Assembly (NCBI RefSeq): GCF_029873635.1
Contig: NC_080425.1
Coordinates: 40,737,390 to 40,801,389, forward strand
From: Malania oleifera
Lineage: Eukaryota > Streptophyta > Magnoliopsida > Santalales > Ximeniaceae
Length of the DNA: 64,000 nt
Reading direction: 5' to 3'
The first letter of the stretch is position 1. Each line of letters begins with the position of its first letter. Positions 45,138 through 58,079 of this stretch are shown here, piece by piece. The notes beneath the pieces were generated by a model that saw only the letters and a program-made list of their open reading frames with translations, had not been told where the DNA came from and made no database searches. The position numbers and the translations under genes are program-made.

Positions 45138-46768
45138 GTTAGACATGAAGCTCGATGAAGCAGTCCTTAAAGCTCAGAGACACTTTGGAAGTTTCACAAC
45201 ATGAAGACTTAGACACTAAGATAGCAAAACTATATGAAAGTCTTATGTAAGTACTTCAAAACTCAATATTGATTGATAGAAACTCCTAGAAATGTCATTG
45301 GACTTAGATACCTGATTTTATTCATGAAAAATATTTTCTCAAAGTCCAAAATGAGTTTTCAAATATATAAAGTAAATTTGGAACCAAAAATTTATTGGAA
45401 GATGAGTTTTGCTGAAAGGTAGACGACTGAGGTTTATTCATCATGCGACTATGGTGCTTCTGTGTTTGAAAATATTTAAATAGAATAGACACAGACGACT
45501 GACTTATCAGGTACAGTCGACTGACCCCATTCTGAATTTCAAAATATGCTGATTTTAAAAGAGTACGGACCACTGACCCATCATGGACAGGCGACTAATA
45601 CGAGTGTTTAAATGTTAAACAACGCTAATCTTGTTTCCAAATTTTACATGAATGGTTTCCGAATTGAGAGAAAATTCAAAGGAAAGTTTTTCAAACCCTA
45701 GTGCACTATTTAAACGTATTATTCTCGCACATTAGGCCAAGAACACCAATTGAAAAAGCAAACAAAATGCATTTACTTTTGTATACTTTTTTCTGAAAGG
45801 CGACTGCTATGTCTTGATTGTTTCACTTCAAGAAAATGATTTGATCTTCGAAAACTCACATCTTTGATCAATTCTGGTGATATACTTCGAGCTTCAACTT
45901 TCATATTGTTATTTTAAAGTATTATTTTTGAATCTAACGTGTACTAATCTACTCATTTGAGGAGCTTTTCTTTGTACAAGGAAATTCTCACAGCAAGTTG
46001 CTTAGGACAAGGACGTAGGCGGTGGCCGAACCTTGTAAAAACAATGGTGTTCAACTTCTTCTTTCCTACTCTTTTTATTTTTGCAAGTTATAAACTGCGT
46101 GCATGATTTTGTTTTTATAAGAACTTGCTAAATATTTTCTTGTGGTTAATATTAAATCTTGTTAAATATTTGAGGTTGAGCTGAATATTTAAGAATATAT
46201 TGAAAAGAGGAATCTGGTTGAACATATTGAACTAGATAAACATATTTTGTTTGAGATCAAATATATATTAGTTGTATGAGTAAAGCACTAATTTGAACAT
46301 TCAGAAAAGCTTACAACTTTGAGTTGAAAGTAAATAATCTGTGGATTAACATTTTGTGGACAACCTTTTTGAATGAAATATACATGCTGAAGTTAAACAA
46401 GTATTTTATAAAATATGTTTTGAAAGAAAATACTCGTGCAAGATCTTAACATTAATTTTTCATTGAGGCAAAAATCGAATCACTGAATATTTCTTGAGTA
46501 GATTGTTGTGATTCTTTTGAATCAAGCTAAAAGTTATAATACGAACAAGTGCTCAACTAAATGTGTTATCTCATATTGTAAATTTAGTTTGTGTATTCAT
46601 ATTCATATATAAAGGCTTGTGATTAACATAGACTTGATTGCTGCATATATATATACATATATATATAGGAAGGTTGAATAGTTAAGGGTTAAAGTAAATA
46701 AATTTCGTGAATAATTTTTAAAAAACCCAATTCACCCCACCCCCTCTTGGGATTACATCCTAATTTCA
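45138..46768 (+). repeat. C2 5' LTR, second part
   Basis: Resumes after G1 and ends TTTCA at 46768 before the primer site ATTTGTATCAGAGC. A zone at 45420-45600 repeats the word CGACTGAC in several variants. The GGACGTAGGC..GAACC block is at 46011-46032. The C-rich end (caccccaccccctcttggga) is shared with the other Sirevirus-type LTRs. Confidence 0.85.
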
Positions 46769-46826
46769 ATTTGTATCAGAGCGTAGGTTGTAGTATATCC
46801 TAACAAATAGCTACATATGGATCCCT

Positions 46827-49768
46827 ATGGTAAAGTTAGGAGTATCCCCTTTTGGCGAAGGCCAATCCTCATCTAGACCTCCCATTTTTTGTGGTGAAAA
46901 CTACATCTTTTGGAAACAAAGAATGAGAATATATTTGCTAACCATGGATTATAAAGTATGGAAAGTAGTCACACATGGTGACTTGACTCCCACTAAAACC
47001 GTAGACAATAAAGAAGTCCCTAAAGAAGAAAATGAATTGACTGAGACAAACATGAAACTAATACAAATCAACTCTAGTGCAATGAATGTTCTATATTGTG
47101 TCTTTGATGCAAATGAATTCAAAAGAGTTATGAGTTGCAAATCAGCTAAGGAAATTTGGTACAAGTTACAGGTTACCTATGAGGGAACCGTAGATGTTAG
47201 GGATAGTAGAATTGACATGCTCACCAGTGAGTATAAGGCCTTTAGGATGAACCCAAAAGAATCCATAACTAATATGTACACTAGGTTCGCCCATATAATT
47301 AACTTCCTAAATCCACTAGGTAAAAGCTATTCTACCTATGAGATGATTAGGAAAGTTCTAAGAGGACTTCCTCTTATTTGGGAACCTAATGTCACTTCCA
47401 TAACTGAAGGCAGAAATCTGAAGACTACTTCCTTAGATGAATTAATAGGTTCGCTTCTCACGTGTGAGATGATGATGAATGCAAGAGCTACTAAGGGTAA
47501 TGAACAAAAGAAAACAATAGCCCTAAAAGATTCAAAGGATAGTTCCAGTGAGGAAGAGGATGATGAAGGAGATGACAATAATCTAGCCTTGTTCACTAGA
47601 TGCTTAGGCAAATTCTTCAATAAGAACAAGAGATTCTCCAGAAAATTCAGAGGATCAAAAATATATAAGGGTGAGACTAATAAGAAAGAAACAAAAAATG
47701 AACCCCCCTACCTGCTATAATTGTAAGAAAGTAATACATATTAAACCTGATTGTCCACAGCTCTAGAAAGATGTCAAGAAGAAGAAAAAGAAAGCAATGA
47801 AAGCAACTTAGGATGACTCGAGTTCAAGTGACTCGAAAAATGAATCAAGCGATCATAAGATGGCTAGCATGAGCTTCATAGCAAGAGACAACGAGGTAAG
47901 TTCCTATTCAACCTTATTTTATGAAACTAGTGATGAATCTTGTAATGAATCATCTGAAAGTATGCCTTCTTGTAGAGAAATCCAATCTGAATTGTTTTCA
48001 TTACATAATAGATTCGTAAAAGTATCCAAGAGGAATATAGCTCTAAGACAAAAAAAAAAATGAAACACTTGTGAATCAACTAGAATCTTTTGTATTAATT
48101 AAAAAATAAAAGGGCTCAACCATTGATGAACTCATAGATAAAATACATAAGATGTCCCAAGAACAAGTTGAGCTACGAGTAAATAGTAAAAGTGCAAAAG
48201 ACTTAGAAATTTGTAGTCTTAAAAGTAAAGTTGAAGATCAAGCTAAAATCATATATAACTTTACTAGAGGAAAAGAGAACTTTGACAAATTTTTTGGAGT
48301 TCAACGAATGTCCTTGGACAAAGAAGGAATAGGCTTTAATGGAATTAATAATGCTAAGAAAAAGAACCTCTACATGGGGTACTTTATAAAAGCCTCCAAC
48401 AATTATGCTGATACATCTTCAGCCAATACTATGAACACACTACGTGTTTCTGATGTAAGGAGAAAGGGCACATAAAATTTGAATGTCCATACAAAAGAAA
48501 GAATGTTAAAATTAAGAAAGTATGGAGAGCAAAAACTGAAAATAAATCAAATTCAAAAAGACCGAAGGTGTGGGTACCAAAAGTAACAACTTAAATCCCT
48601 TCTTGTAGTTATACTTTAAGTACGCCAAGAAAAGATAAATGGTACTTGGATAATGGGTGCTCAAGGCATATGACTAGAGCTAAGTCCAAGTTCACCTCAT
48701 TAACATTAAAGGATGGTGGTGGATATGTCACCTTTGGAGGCAATGCTAAAGGAAAAATTATCGGCATCGATAAAACCGATAAGAAACCTTCCTTGGAGAT
48801 TGATGATGTGCTGTTAGTTGAAGGATTAAAACATAATCTACTTAGTATTAGTCAACTAAGTGATAAAGGCTTTCAAGTAACCTTCAAATAAGACAAATGC
48901 ACAGTTGAAGACAGTAAAACGCATAAAATCTTGTTTATTGCAAATTGAGTTGATAATGTTTATTGCATAAATTTTAAGAACCTAATATCTCAAGAAGTTC
49001 AATGCTTCACAACCGTGAATGAAAATAGTTGGTTATGGCATATGAGATTAGGACATATCAGTATGGATCTGTTGTCAAAATTAGCAATGAAAAACTTGGT
49101 CATATGCTTATCTAGTACTAAGTTCATTAAGGACAAGGTATGTGATGCTTGCCAACTTGGAAAGCAAACCAAGACAAGCTTTAAGAAGAAAAAGCATATC
49201 CCTACTGGTAGACCACTAAAGCTTCTTCATCTAGATCTTTTTGGTCCCACCAGAACTCAAAGCCTAGGAGGAAAGCAATATGCATTCGTCATAGTTGATG
49301 ACTACTCCAGATTTACCTGGGTTCTTTTCTTATCCTCCAAATATTAAGCTTGTAAGATGTTGATCAACTTATGCAAGAAGCTTCAAAATGAAAAGGAATA
49401 TGGCATTCAAAACATTAGAAGTGATCGAGGGAGAGAATTCAAAACTAGAGATGTTGAGGAGTATTGTATTGAACATGGAATATCACACAATTTTTCAGCT
49501 CCCCGTACACCTCAACAAAATGGAGTTGTTGAGAGGAAAAATAAGTCACTTCAAGAGATCGCCAGGACTATGCTGAACGAACATAACCTGCCAAAATATT
49601 TTTGTACTGAAGCTGTAAACACTGGGTGTTATGTAATGAATAGAGTCTCACTTAGGACTAGCTTAGAAATGAATCCATATGAACTCTAGAAAGGAAGAAA
49701 ACCGAATATATCTTACTTTCATGTGTTTGGATGCAACTTCTTTGTTCTAAATGACAAAGATGACCTAG
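46827..49768 (+). pseudogene. C2 gag-pol, 5' part
   Basis: Gag opens at 46827 (MVKLGVSPFGEGQSSSRPP, FCGENYIFWKQRM, DSRIDMLTSEYKAF, VLRGLP) and is homologous to C1 gag. A frameshift near 47708 falls just before the zinc knuckle CYNCKKVIHIKPDC. A long gag extension (47860-48475) with coiled-coil-like Lys/Glu/Leu text and a KVWVPK motif follows, longer than in C1 and typical of Sireviruses. Protease has WYLDNGCSRHM (from 48640). Integrase has WLWHMRLGH, CDACQLGK, HLDLFGP, IRSDRGREF and GVVERKN, with stops at 48889, 49345 and 49687. It ends at G2 within a KDDLG-type motif and resumes at 62018. Confidence 0.9.
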
Positions 49769-50944
49769 TGTGACGCCCCGGTTTTCATACAATTTTTTTT
49801 TATTTTTGTCTCCAATAAATAATAAATATTAATCAAACATTGCCCATGTCAAATACTCTGATACCACTTTAACACAAATCGACCCGAAGTGGGTAGCGGG
49901 TAAACAGTAAATCTCATATACACGAACCTAACAGCAGAAGTCAATATATACAAACCATCCAGAATTCAAATAACAAGAGTTTTAACCATCTATATATATA
50001 TACATATCTAAACACATTCCCAAAACAACAAAAAAAAAAAAAGCAAAATACTCTAGGAGAATCATACATCCCTAGCTCATAACACTCACCCTGTCTATCA
50101 AGGTACTAGTTCCCTTTTATCTCGAAACTCTATCTACTCGTCTATTATGGTTCCTGAAATATTTATATATTTGGATGAGACACCTCTCAATAAGACGGAA
50201 TAAATTACTCACAGTGTGTGGCAGTGTGAGTTCAGTTATATCACAATACACTATTTTAAGTGATTATATCATCTGAGAAAATATACAAATATATACTCAT
50301 AATCATATAAATATAAAATATGATTTCTTAAGTTTAGATACCATTTCTCATATTTATACACATTCAACCAATATTTATTAGCAAAAGTTCCCGAGGATAT
50401 GGGAGATTACACACCCATACATGTAGCGCCCCTTTGCACAGATATTGTTTGTAACCTTGCCTGATTAACTTGGGTGAGGCTACAACTGATACTTATCAAG
50501 GCACTCACCTTACTCAGTAAACCCTCAGGCAGAGAGTTTTACCTTGCCCTAATTATTTATGTAATTAAACTCACACTCTTTCATTTCTCATTTCACATTC
50601 TAGCTCATGAGTGTCCCTGGTAACCCATCCATGTGTCATCTGTAACTCATGGATGCCCTGAGGATATTCACCACGTCATGCTTCCCCCCATGATCAGGGT
50701 TGTGTGGCCCGAAGGTTGGATCTAAACCGCCGTAGGCCTACCCGGTTAGTTCAAAATAAGAAATCCATCAATTCATCTGTAGTACGATTGGCTTGCCTAA
50801 GCCTGGTCTGGACTCCATAGGGTAAAACTACCCTTCTCACTGGCTCAATTGACTATCACGCCACACTCTCCACGAGACCGTGTGGTTGCACTTATCATCC
50901 CACTAGCAACGGTACTATGCTTTCAGAAATACTGCAGTCCATCA

Positions 50945-51090
50945 GGGTTCTCATTCTCACATTTCAATATTCACATTTCATTATTCATATTTCAATATTC
51001 ACATTGCAGTATTCACATTGCAATATTCACATTTCAGAATTCCTATTTCAGTATTCACGTTACAGTATTCACATTGCAATATTCACATTT
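50945..51090. repeat. 14-bp periodic minisatellite in the G2 LTR
   Basis: About ten units of TATTCACATTTCAA with substitutions (CATTGCAG, CGTTACAG). The same array occurs in the other LTR at about 60645-60792, and a decayed version on the opposite strand in the LTR at 9175-9245. Confidence 0.88.
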
Positions 51091-52045
51091 CAACTCATAT
51101 CAGTATATAGCTTAATTCAATATTTATGTACCAACATATAATATATCACGTATATCATCGTGTCAAATAAAACACATTTGTATCTCACATTTTTCATATC
51201 GCTGTAGAACATATTAGTATATCAATTTTCATCTTTTCCAATAAAAACCATTTCTGCATATCACGTTTCATTATTTCTATAAAGCATATCTTTATTTCTC
51301 ATATTTTCATTTCGGTATCAACATATCATTACATCTCATATATTCATTTCTTTCCATTCCAAAACATATACATATTTATTCCATTTTATCACAATTCAAT
51401 TGTAAAACATTATTCACATTCCTTATGCCACACAATTTTGTCTGATGTTCACAATACAATATCTACAGGGAAAATATCATAATTTCATTTTCACATATTT
51501 ACTCAACCAGAAATTTTTTAAAAATAACTATTATAATTTATTCCCCTTACCTGGCTTATTGAGAGGCCTGCTAAAATACTCAATCTCATGCCCACGGCAT
51601 TCAAAACTCAAAACCCTGAAATTTACATTTCTCACAAATCAATCAATTCAATTCTCAGAATAATAATTATTTTAATATTTCCTAGGCCCACACACTCCCA
51701 ATACTAATTAAATTTTAAAAATAATTAACGGATATAATTCCACTATCCTACCCTAGCCTTGGAGTGGTGCCTAGGAAACCCAAATTAAAAATCTATTTTA
51801 ATTAAAAAGATAAGGATCGGAGCTAGGACTATGTGGTGGTGTCCGATCGTCAATTTGGCTAAATATTTAAGGAGAAATTAAGGATAGAAAGAGGTTATCT
51901 TACCCTAGGAGTGGTGCCTACGTCGCTCCAATGACAAATCCACTCCGATTAAAATGTTGATGGCGGAGAATGGAACCTAAGTGTATCTTCCATTCTTTGA
52001 TCAGCGCCCGTTTTGTCAAGAAAATCGAGGAGAGAGGGAGAGGGA

Positions 52046-52076
52046 TTGAGGAGAGAGAGAGAGAGAGAGAGAGAGG
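52046..52076. repeat. (GA)n microsatellite in the G2 3' LTR
   Basis: GA repeats; longer at the same site of the 5' LTR (61746-61793). Confidence 0.92.
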
Positions 52077-52489
52077 CGTGAGAGACGGAGAGTCTCTGGA
52101 TTTCCTTCTTTGGAAACTTAATCCTAAAGGAATGTTATTCCTTCAGGTTAAGTTATATAATATTATAATAATATATATTATATTATATTATATTATTAAA
52201 TTAATAATTATTATTAATTAATTTAAATTTAAATTTAAATTTTTTTTTTACATTTCCATGTATATTATTTTCTAGGGCGTTACATTCTCCCCTCCTTATA
52301 AAAATTTCGTCCTCAAAATTTGTTAAATACAACCCCAAGTAAAATTCATCATTAACCTAATAAGTTTTGAGTTAATCTTTTAAACCACTCTATTAGAACT
52401 GGTAACTAACGTAAATTGATGGATTATACATATTGTCCTAATACACCTTGCTTCAGCACCAACACACAACAACTTCAATTTTCATCTTT

Positions 52490-53262
52490 AGTCTTCCAAA
52501 GATCTAACACTGACATAACCTTAGAAGAATCAATAGATAACTATCCTTTGATTATGACATGACCCAAAAAATTCGTATTAATTGTCTAGAACCCACATTT
52601 CTTATTTAGCATATGACCGATGCTCTCATAATGTTTGTAAAATTAATCTCAAATGTTGTTCATGTTCTTCTTGAGTCTTTGAATACCCCAAAAACCATTC
52701 ATAAAGATTTAATGAATTGATCCAAGTATGGTTGAATAACTTGATTCATTATATCTATGAAAATGTAAGGTGCATTGGTAACCCCAATTGGTAACACCAT
52801 AAACTTATAGCAATCTTATTGTACTCAATTCTGTCTTTGGGATGTGTAATTCCCAAATCTTAATTAGTGATAGTTTAATTGCAAATCAACCTTCAAAAAT
52901 ATTGGAATTTTACCAATTAGTCAAATAATCCACCAATCCCTGAAAGTTGATACCAATTTTTTTTTTAATGTATCGTGATTCAACCTCCAATAATTAATGC
53001 ATAGCCTCGAGGCCCCATTATGTTTCTTAGTGAATAACACAAATACAACCTATGATGATATACTCGGTCGAACAAATTCCTTGTCGAGGAAATCTTCTAG
53101 TTGCACCCTAGGTTGCCTTAGTCCAGTTAATGTCATTCTATATAAAGCAATCGACATAGGCTCCATTTCTAGCACCAAATCAATATTAAATTCAATCTCC
53201 TCTTGGAGGTAACCCCGATAAATCATCTAGGAAGAATACCTAAAAATTCATCACCTATGAAA
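52490..53262 (-). pseudogene. G2 RT copy 1 (fingers, part of palm, thumb)
   Basis: Minus strand: EEIEFNIDLVLEMEPMSIAL, FLDKEFVRPSISS, VLFTKKHNGASRLCINYWRL, then FLKVDLQL and VLPIGVTNAPYIF (the MPFGLTNAP equivalent). A deletion near 52690 removes the FIDDIL catalytic site. It continues with KTQEEHEQHLRLILQTL and NFLGHV near 52560. Many stops. It differs from the G2 RT start at 57600 and comes from another gypsy copy or a diverged relative. Confidence 0.82.
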
Positions 53263-53272
53263 GTTAAGGAGT

Positions 53273-55357
53273 TGTCCCAAGAGGGGGGAGAATTGGATTA
53301 TTAAAATTTCTTTCAATTCCTTTTGATAATTCTTACCTCTTGTTAATCTAGTAATCACACAACCAAACCTTATTTGGACAATCAATCCACAAACCAATGC
53401 TTCAACACAATACAAACAAAATTGGTTTATAATCACAAGTTCAGCAGAAAATTAATTAAGTTATAAACCTTTATAAATAAATGTAAATATGGTAACTTGA
53501 ATACTTTGTAGATTTTCAGATATTCTTCCAACAATTCAATTCAACCAAAATGATCAAAACAAGATACACAAGTTATATTGATTCCAGCAATGCTTTCAAG
53601 ATTCAGCACTTTAATAACTCAAAGTAATCAATCACAAAATACAATATGCAGCATTTTGGCAATTTTAAGCTTTGTTTGTAGCCCTGTGTATATGATTGAT
53701 TTAAGCCCTGTATTGATGGATTTAATTTCTCAATATGATGCTCAATATGTAATTCAACACTCTTTCCAAAAAACTTAGACCTTAAATAAACTTTCAGTTA
53801 ATAAGTCTTGGGTGTTGAACCAATCAACGTACTCCCTTACGGTTTCCACAATTTGTATTGATCAACTAACGTACTTCCTTTCGGTTTCCACGACTTCCCA
53901 AAAACAAATCAAGCTTTAGTTTATTTAATATCTAATCCGCATAGTGTATATGATCAGAAATTAAAACACAACCACGCAGTTAATATTTGTAGGAAATTAA
54001 AGAGAATAGGGAAAGAGAGTGACACCGCGTTTTTTACAAGGTTCAGCTTATCCCTAGCCTACATCCTCGTCTTTGGCCAATACCACCAAAGGATTCCACT
54101 ATATAGTTCCTTTTTGGGTGGAGCAAACCTTTTACAAGCAATACCCCATGCTTAGACACTCCTTAAGTAGGCTAGAGCAACACCTCTTCAAGTGATACCC
54201 CACACTCGGTCACTCCTTCAATAGGCTAGAGCAACGCCTCTCCAAGCCATACCCCACATTTGGTCAATGATCCAACAATCTGGAATCATCAAGAAACAAG
54301 AAACAAGTAGAAGAGAACTTATGTACAAGAGACACTCTCAAATATAGTAGATTAGTACAATAATCAGCACAATATACTTCAATGTAAATTCAATATAAAG
54401 AAATTGAAGCTCAATGAAATCCTATCACTAGATTAATCTTCCTTTGATCGAAAGATTCAGACTTTAAAGCATAATTTCATGTGAGATGATCAGTAAGAAA
54501 ACAGTTAAGATGCCAGCAAGATGTGAGCAAGAAAGCTTTTGAGAATTGAGAGCACTTAAGAGTATTAAATCGCTGAAAATATTTATTGGTTATTAAAATC
54601 CTTGTCTTGGGGGCTATTTATAAAGTTTAAAAAGTTAATTCCTTGCTCCCCAAGTTTACTTGGAGTGTTGGTTGCCTAGCACGACTAGTCAGGCAACTGT
54701 CTCAGTTAAATTCAAAAGTTAGAACACTGGCAGTCGCCTGTCAAAACACAGGCAGGCGCCTTAGATGACCAGGCAGGCACCTGTCAAGCTACCATCAGGC
54801 GCCCGGCACCTTTCTATCTGCTAGTTCTTAAAAAACACAAATATAGTCAGTCGCCTAGGAATGTTGGCCAGGCGCCTAAGCTTTCAAAAACATTTGTTTT
54901 TTATGAATTGACTTTGAAAACTCGTTTCATTTGAGACTTTCATTATTTACAACTTTGGAAATCATTTTTCAAGGTCTTTAAAAATGGTTTCTTAAGATTT
55001 TAATTTGTCTTTAAATATCTTCAATACTTTTTATATTGAGTTTTACTTGAAGTACTTACATGAAAACTTCCTTAAGACTCTATATTCTTCAACTCTTGGA
55101 GTTTTCATGCATGTCCTTGCTTTTAGTCCTTTCTTTGAGCTTCATAATCTTTAAAACTTTAAACTTTCATAGAATATGTCAATCTTTGAGCTTTAACAAC
55201 CTTTGAGCTAAGCTTTGAACTACTTGTTCGTATGATTTCATTTGCTTGAACTTAAGCTTTCTAACGTTTGCTCCTGAAACATTTCAACTTGGAAACATAT
55301 CAATTACCTTGATTTTTTATCATCAAAATAAGAGTCATAAGCCTTGTTAGGCCAACA
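53273..55357 (-). mobile_element. Sirevirus-type solo LTR
   Basis: Minus strand starts TGTTGGCCTAACAAGGCTTA (55357) and ends CTCCCCCCTCTTGGGACA (53273), 2,085 bp, the same family as the C2 LTR and the LTR at 62721. TATA box at 54615-54622; the palindromic AGGCGCCT-type words at 54720-54870 are upstream of it. Flanks GGAGT and ATAAC are not a target duplication, and the RT text is duplicated on both sides. Confidence 0.88.
54615..54622 (-). promoter_or_regulatory. TATA box of the solo LTR
   Basis: TATAAATA on the minus strand followed by GCCCCCAAGAC; conserved at 63824-63831. Confidence 0.65.
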
Positions 55358-55872
55358 ATAACTATGAAAATGTAAGGTGCATTGGTAACCCCAATTGATA
55401 ACACCAGAAACTTACAGCGATCTTACTGTGTACTCAATTCTGTCTTTGGGATGTGTAGTTCCCAAATCTTAATTAGTGACAATTTAATTGCAAATCAACC
55501 TTCAAAAATGTTGGGATTTTACCAATTAATCAAATAATCAACCAATCCCCAGAATTCGATACCAATTTTTTTTAATGTAATGTGATTCAACTTCCAATAA
55601 TTAATGCATAGCCGCAAGACCCCATTATATTTCTTAGTGAATAACACAGATGCAATATATGATGATATACTAGGTCAAACAAATTCCTTGTCAAGGAAAT
55701 CTTCTAGTTGCACCCTAGGTTGCCTTAGTTCAGTTAATGTAATTCTATATAAAGCAGTCGGCATAGGCTCCGTTTCTAGCACCAAATCAATATTAAATTT
55801 AATCCCCTCTTGGAGGTACCCCTGATAAATCATCTGGTAAGAATACCTAAAAATTCATCATCTATGAGCAAA
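55358..55872 (-). pseudogene. G2 RT copy 2 (duplicate of copy 1)
   Basis: About 500 bases aligning with 52745-53262 with scattered differences. Minus-strand remnants: FLVLSIGVTNAPYIF, RLCINYW and fingers text. It ends exactly where the solo LTR starts (55357). Confidence 0.85.
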
Positions 55873-57240
55873 GAAGTTTGGAATTAGTTAACTCGTATAT
55901 TTCTTTCATTTCTGTTAAAACCCCAGACATGTGCCCAAATCCTATCCTTCCACAAGCACTCAAGATGTCAAATATGAGAGCTTGTTAGTTGGAAAGAAAC
56001 CATCACTCCATTTGGATCTCCGAGTACTACTTCTTTTAGAAATAATCAACTAAGTGAATGATAAATAGATAACCATCAATGGTTAGCCTCATCTTTAAAC
56101 ACAAAACTTGCAATAATGACTCATACTCATTAAGGACCACACTTACTGGGACATCTCAGACCAGGATGTGTAATCATTTGCCTGTCAGATCAAATGTATA
56201 AAAGATACTTCAAAACTCTCATCATAGCTTCGTAATTCGTTTAAGTAAGAATTATATGAGCTTCTAAACATTCTCTAGAATTCTAATCATCCAATTCCTT
56301 TTCAATGCCAAACTAATGCACAAGCTTACACTTTTAAATTAGAGTAAAGTATCATTTTCCTACCAAATTGATTTCTAGATTTTTTTTTTTTTTTTCTTGC
56401 TTCAAACAGTTTTTAAAACTCAACTTCAAACCTATGGTTGCACACATTGACTATCAAAACATAGTTGGAAAATATCCTCAATGAAAAACACGGATTGCAA
56501 TTATGGCAAGTCTAAGTCCTGGTATACTGACTTCAAGTCAACCATGATCATGCTCTAGTGACTGGACAAATATACAATAAACACATGTCTTGGTTTTTCA
56601 ATATAAAATACAATACAAATGAAGTTATTTAGTCAGCTCTGATCAATGATTGGACATTGTCTGGCAGCATAAATCTTGTGTGAAATGGACTAGGAAGGAA
56701 AGGGTGATATTCATTTATGCTAAAGAGTTGCTAATGGTAAAAGGATTAGATTCTGAAGATGGCTTCAAAAGCCACAATCAATTGTACACAACAACAGAAG
56801 AGTTCACATTAAGTTGTATACAAATCAAATCCCAACCAAGTCGATGCCTAAGCAGTTGAATTGGTGTCCATTGCCAAGTAGGATTCACACAAGATAGAGC
56901 AAAAAGATAAAGCTCCAGGTCCTAGCATGTATGGTTTTCCTTCTTGATCGCAGATTGCTAAAGGTCCGCATATCATTATGATTTTTCTTCTAGGTAAGTT
57001 GCTAAAGATGGTTTTGTTAGGTGTTATTTGGTTCATAGGATCCTTCGAGATACTTGGCAATGTGATTCTTATGACATCTTATTCTCATGTTTGTTTTAAG
57101 GTTATGGTGATAACATCACTTCCCAGGGAATAAAGAATTTCCACAAAATATAGGAGTCAAATTGTTGCCCACTTAGTATCTTACACTTTTATGGGTATCT
57201 TAATTTTGGGATTAAAATGTCCCCACTATTTTGGTTGACT
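55873..57240. other. Unassigned part of the G2 interior
   Basis: No recognised domain. 55873-56280 may be decayed protease/linker sequence of the same source as RT copy 2. A T-run lies at 56378-56397. A plus frame at 56650-56859 (69 codons) and a minus frame at 57060-56848 show no family features. The right border with RT text is at about 57270. Confidence 0.45.
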
Positions 57241-57241
57241 T

Positions 57242-58070
57242 ATGGAAATATGGAAATATGTAGTCAATGTTGGTGCTCCCCAAGGTGACACGCTGGGCCT
57301 GATAGACCCATTATCTAATAATTCTTGTAACTGTTCCTTTAAATTTTTTTTTTTTTTTAATTCTGTTGGTGTCATTCTATACGGCGCTTTAGAAATTGGC
57401 GTTGTCCCCAAAACTAGATCAATAGCAAATTCTACCTCATGATCAGGAGGTAATCCTAGCAAATCTTTAGGAAATACATCAGAAAAATCCCTCACTACCA
57501 AGATATCCTCTAACCTCAACTCCTCTTCTGATACTTCTTTCATGCAAACCAAATATCCTTGACAACCCTCCAGCAACAATCTCCTCGCATGAATGGTGGA
57601 TAACATCTATAGTGGCGTGTGCACACATGACCCCACAAATATGTACTCCTGTCCTTTTGGAGGTCTGAATACTACCTCTCTTAATAACAATCTATACTGG
57701 CGTAGTCAGCGGCTAGCTAGTCCATCCTTAAGATCACCTCAAACCTATGCATATCTAAAATCACCAAGTTAGCTGGTAAAGACCTCCCCTGAATACTAAT
57801 TGGACAGTTCCTGAGTCCCTTTCTACACAACACTACAGCCCCAGTCGGCATAGGCATTGATAAACTAATATCTAATGGCTGAGTTTCTATCCCACAAAAT
57901 GTAACAAATTCTCAGGTGATAAAAGAATGATTCGCCCCTAAATCAAATAAGACAGTAGCTTTATATGACAACATTGAAACAATACCTGTCACAACATCTC
58001 CTGCCACCTCAGCATCTCCTGACATCAAAGCATAGTCCAGTGCTAGGGCGGTATTCCTCTATTGACCACC
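57242..58070 (-). pseudogene. G2 protease and RT N-terminus
   Basis: The protease motif near 57955-57925 reads LFDLGANHSFIT (usual DSGATHSF, Asp kept). The frame at 57606-57226 contains [47 protein letters not shown], and LLDNGSIRPSVSPWGAPT, where homology ends. An A-run (57343-57359) has lengthened the Lys codons between EL and LKEQLQ. Confidence 0.86.
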
Positions 58071-58079
58071 TCTAGGTGC

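Larger units (their letters stand above)
49769..52284 (-). repeat. G2 3' LTR
   Basis: 2,516 bp. Hairpin word TGAGACACCTCTCA at 50176-50189. It contains the ATTCACATTTCA minisatellite and a (GA)n tract at 52046-52076. Confidence 0.93.

Noticed and set aside
52997..53212. Plus-strand frame of 71 codons, repeated at 55604-55825
   Set aside because: Antisense of the duplicated RT fingers; similarity between the two only reflects the RT duplication.
53273..55357. Independent complete retroelement
   Set aside because: No internal region or primer site; only one LTR is present.
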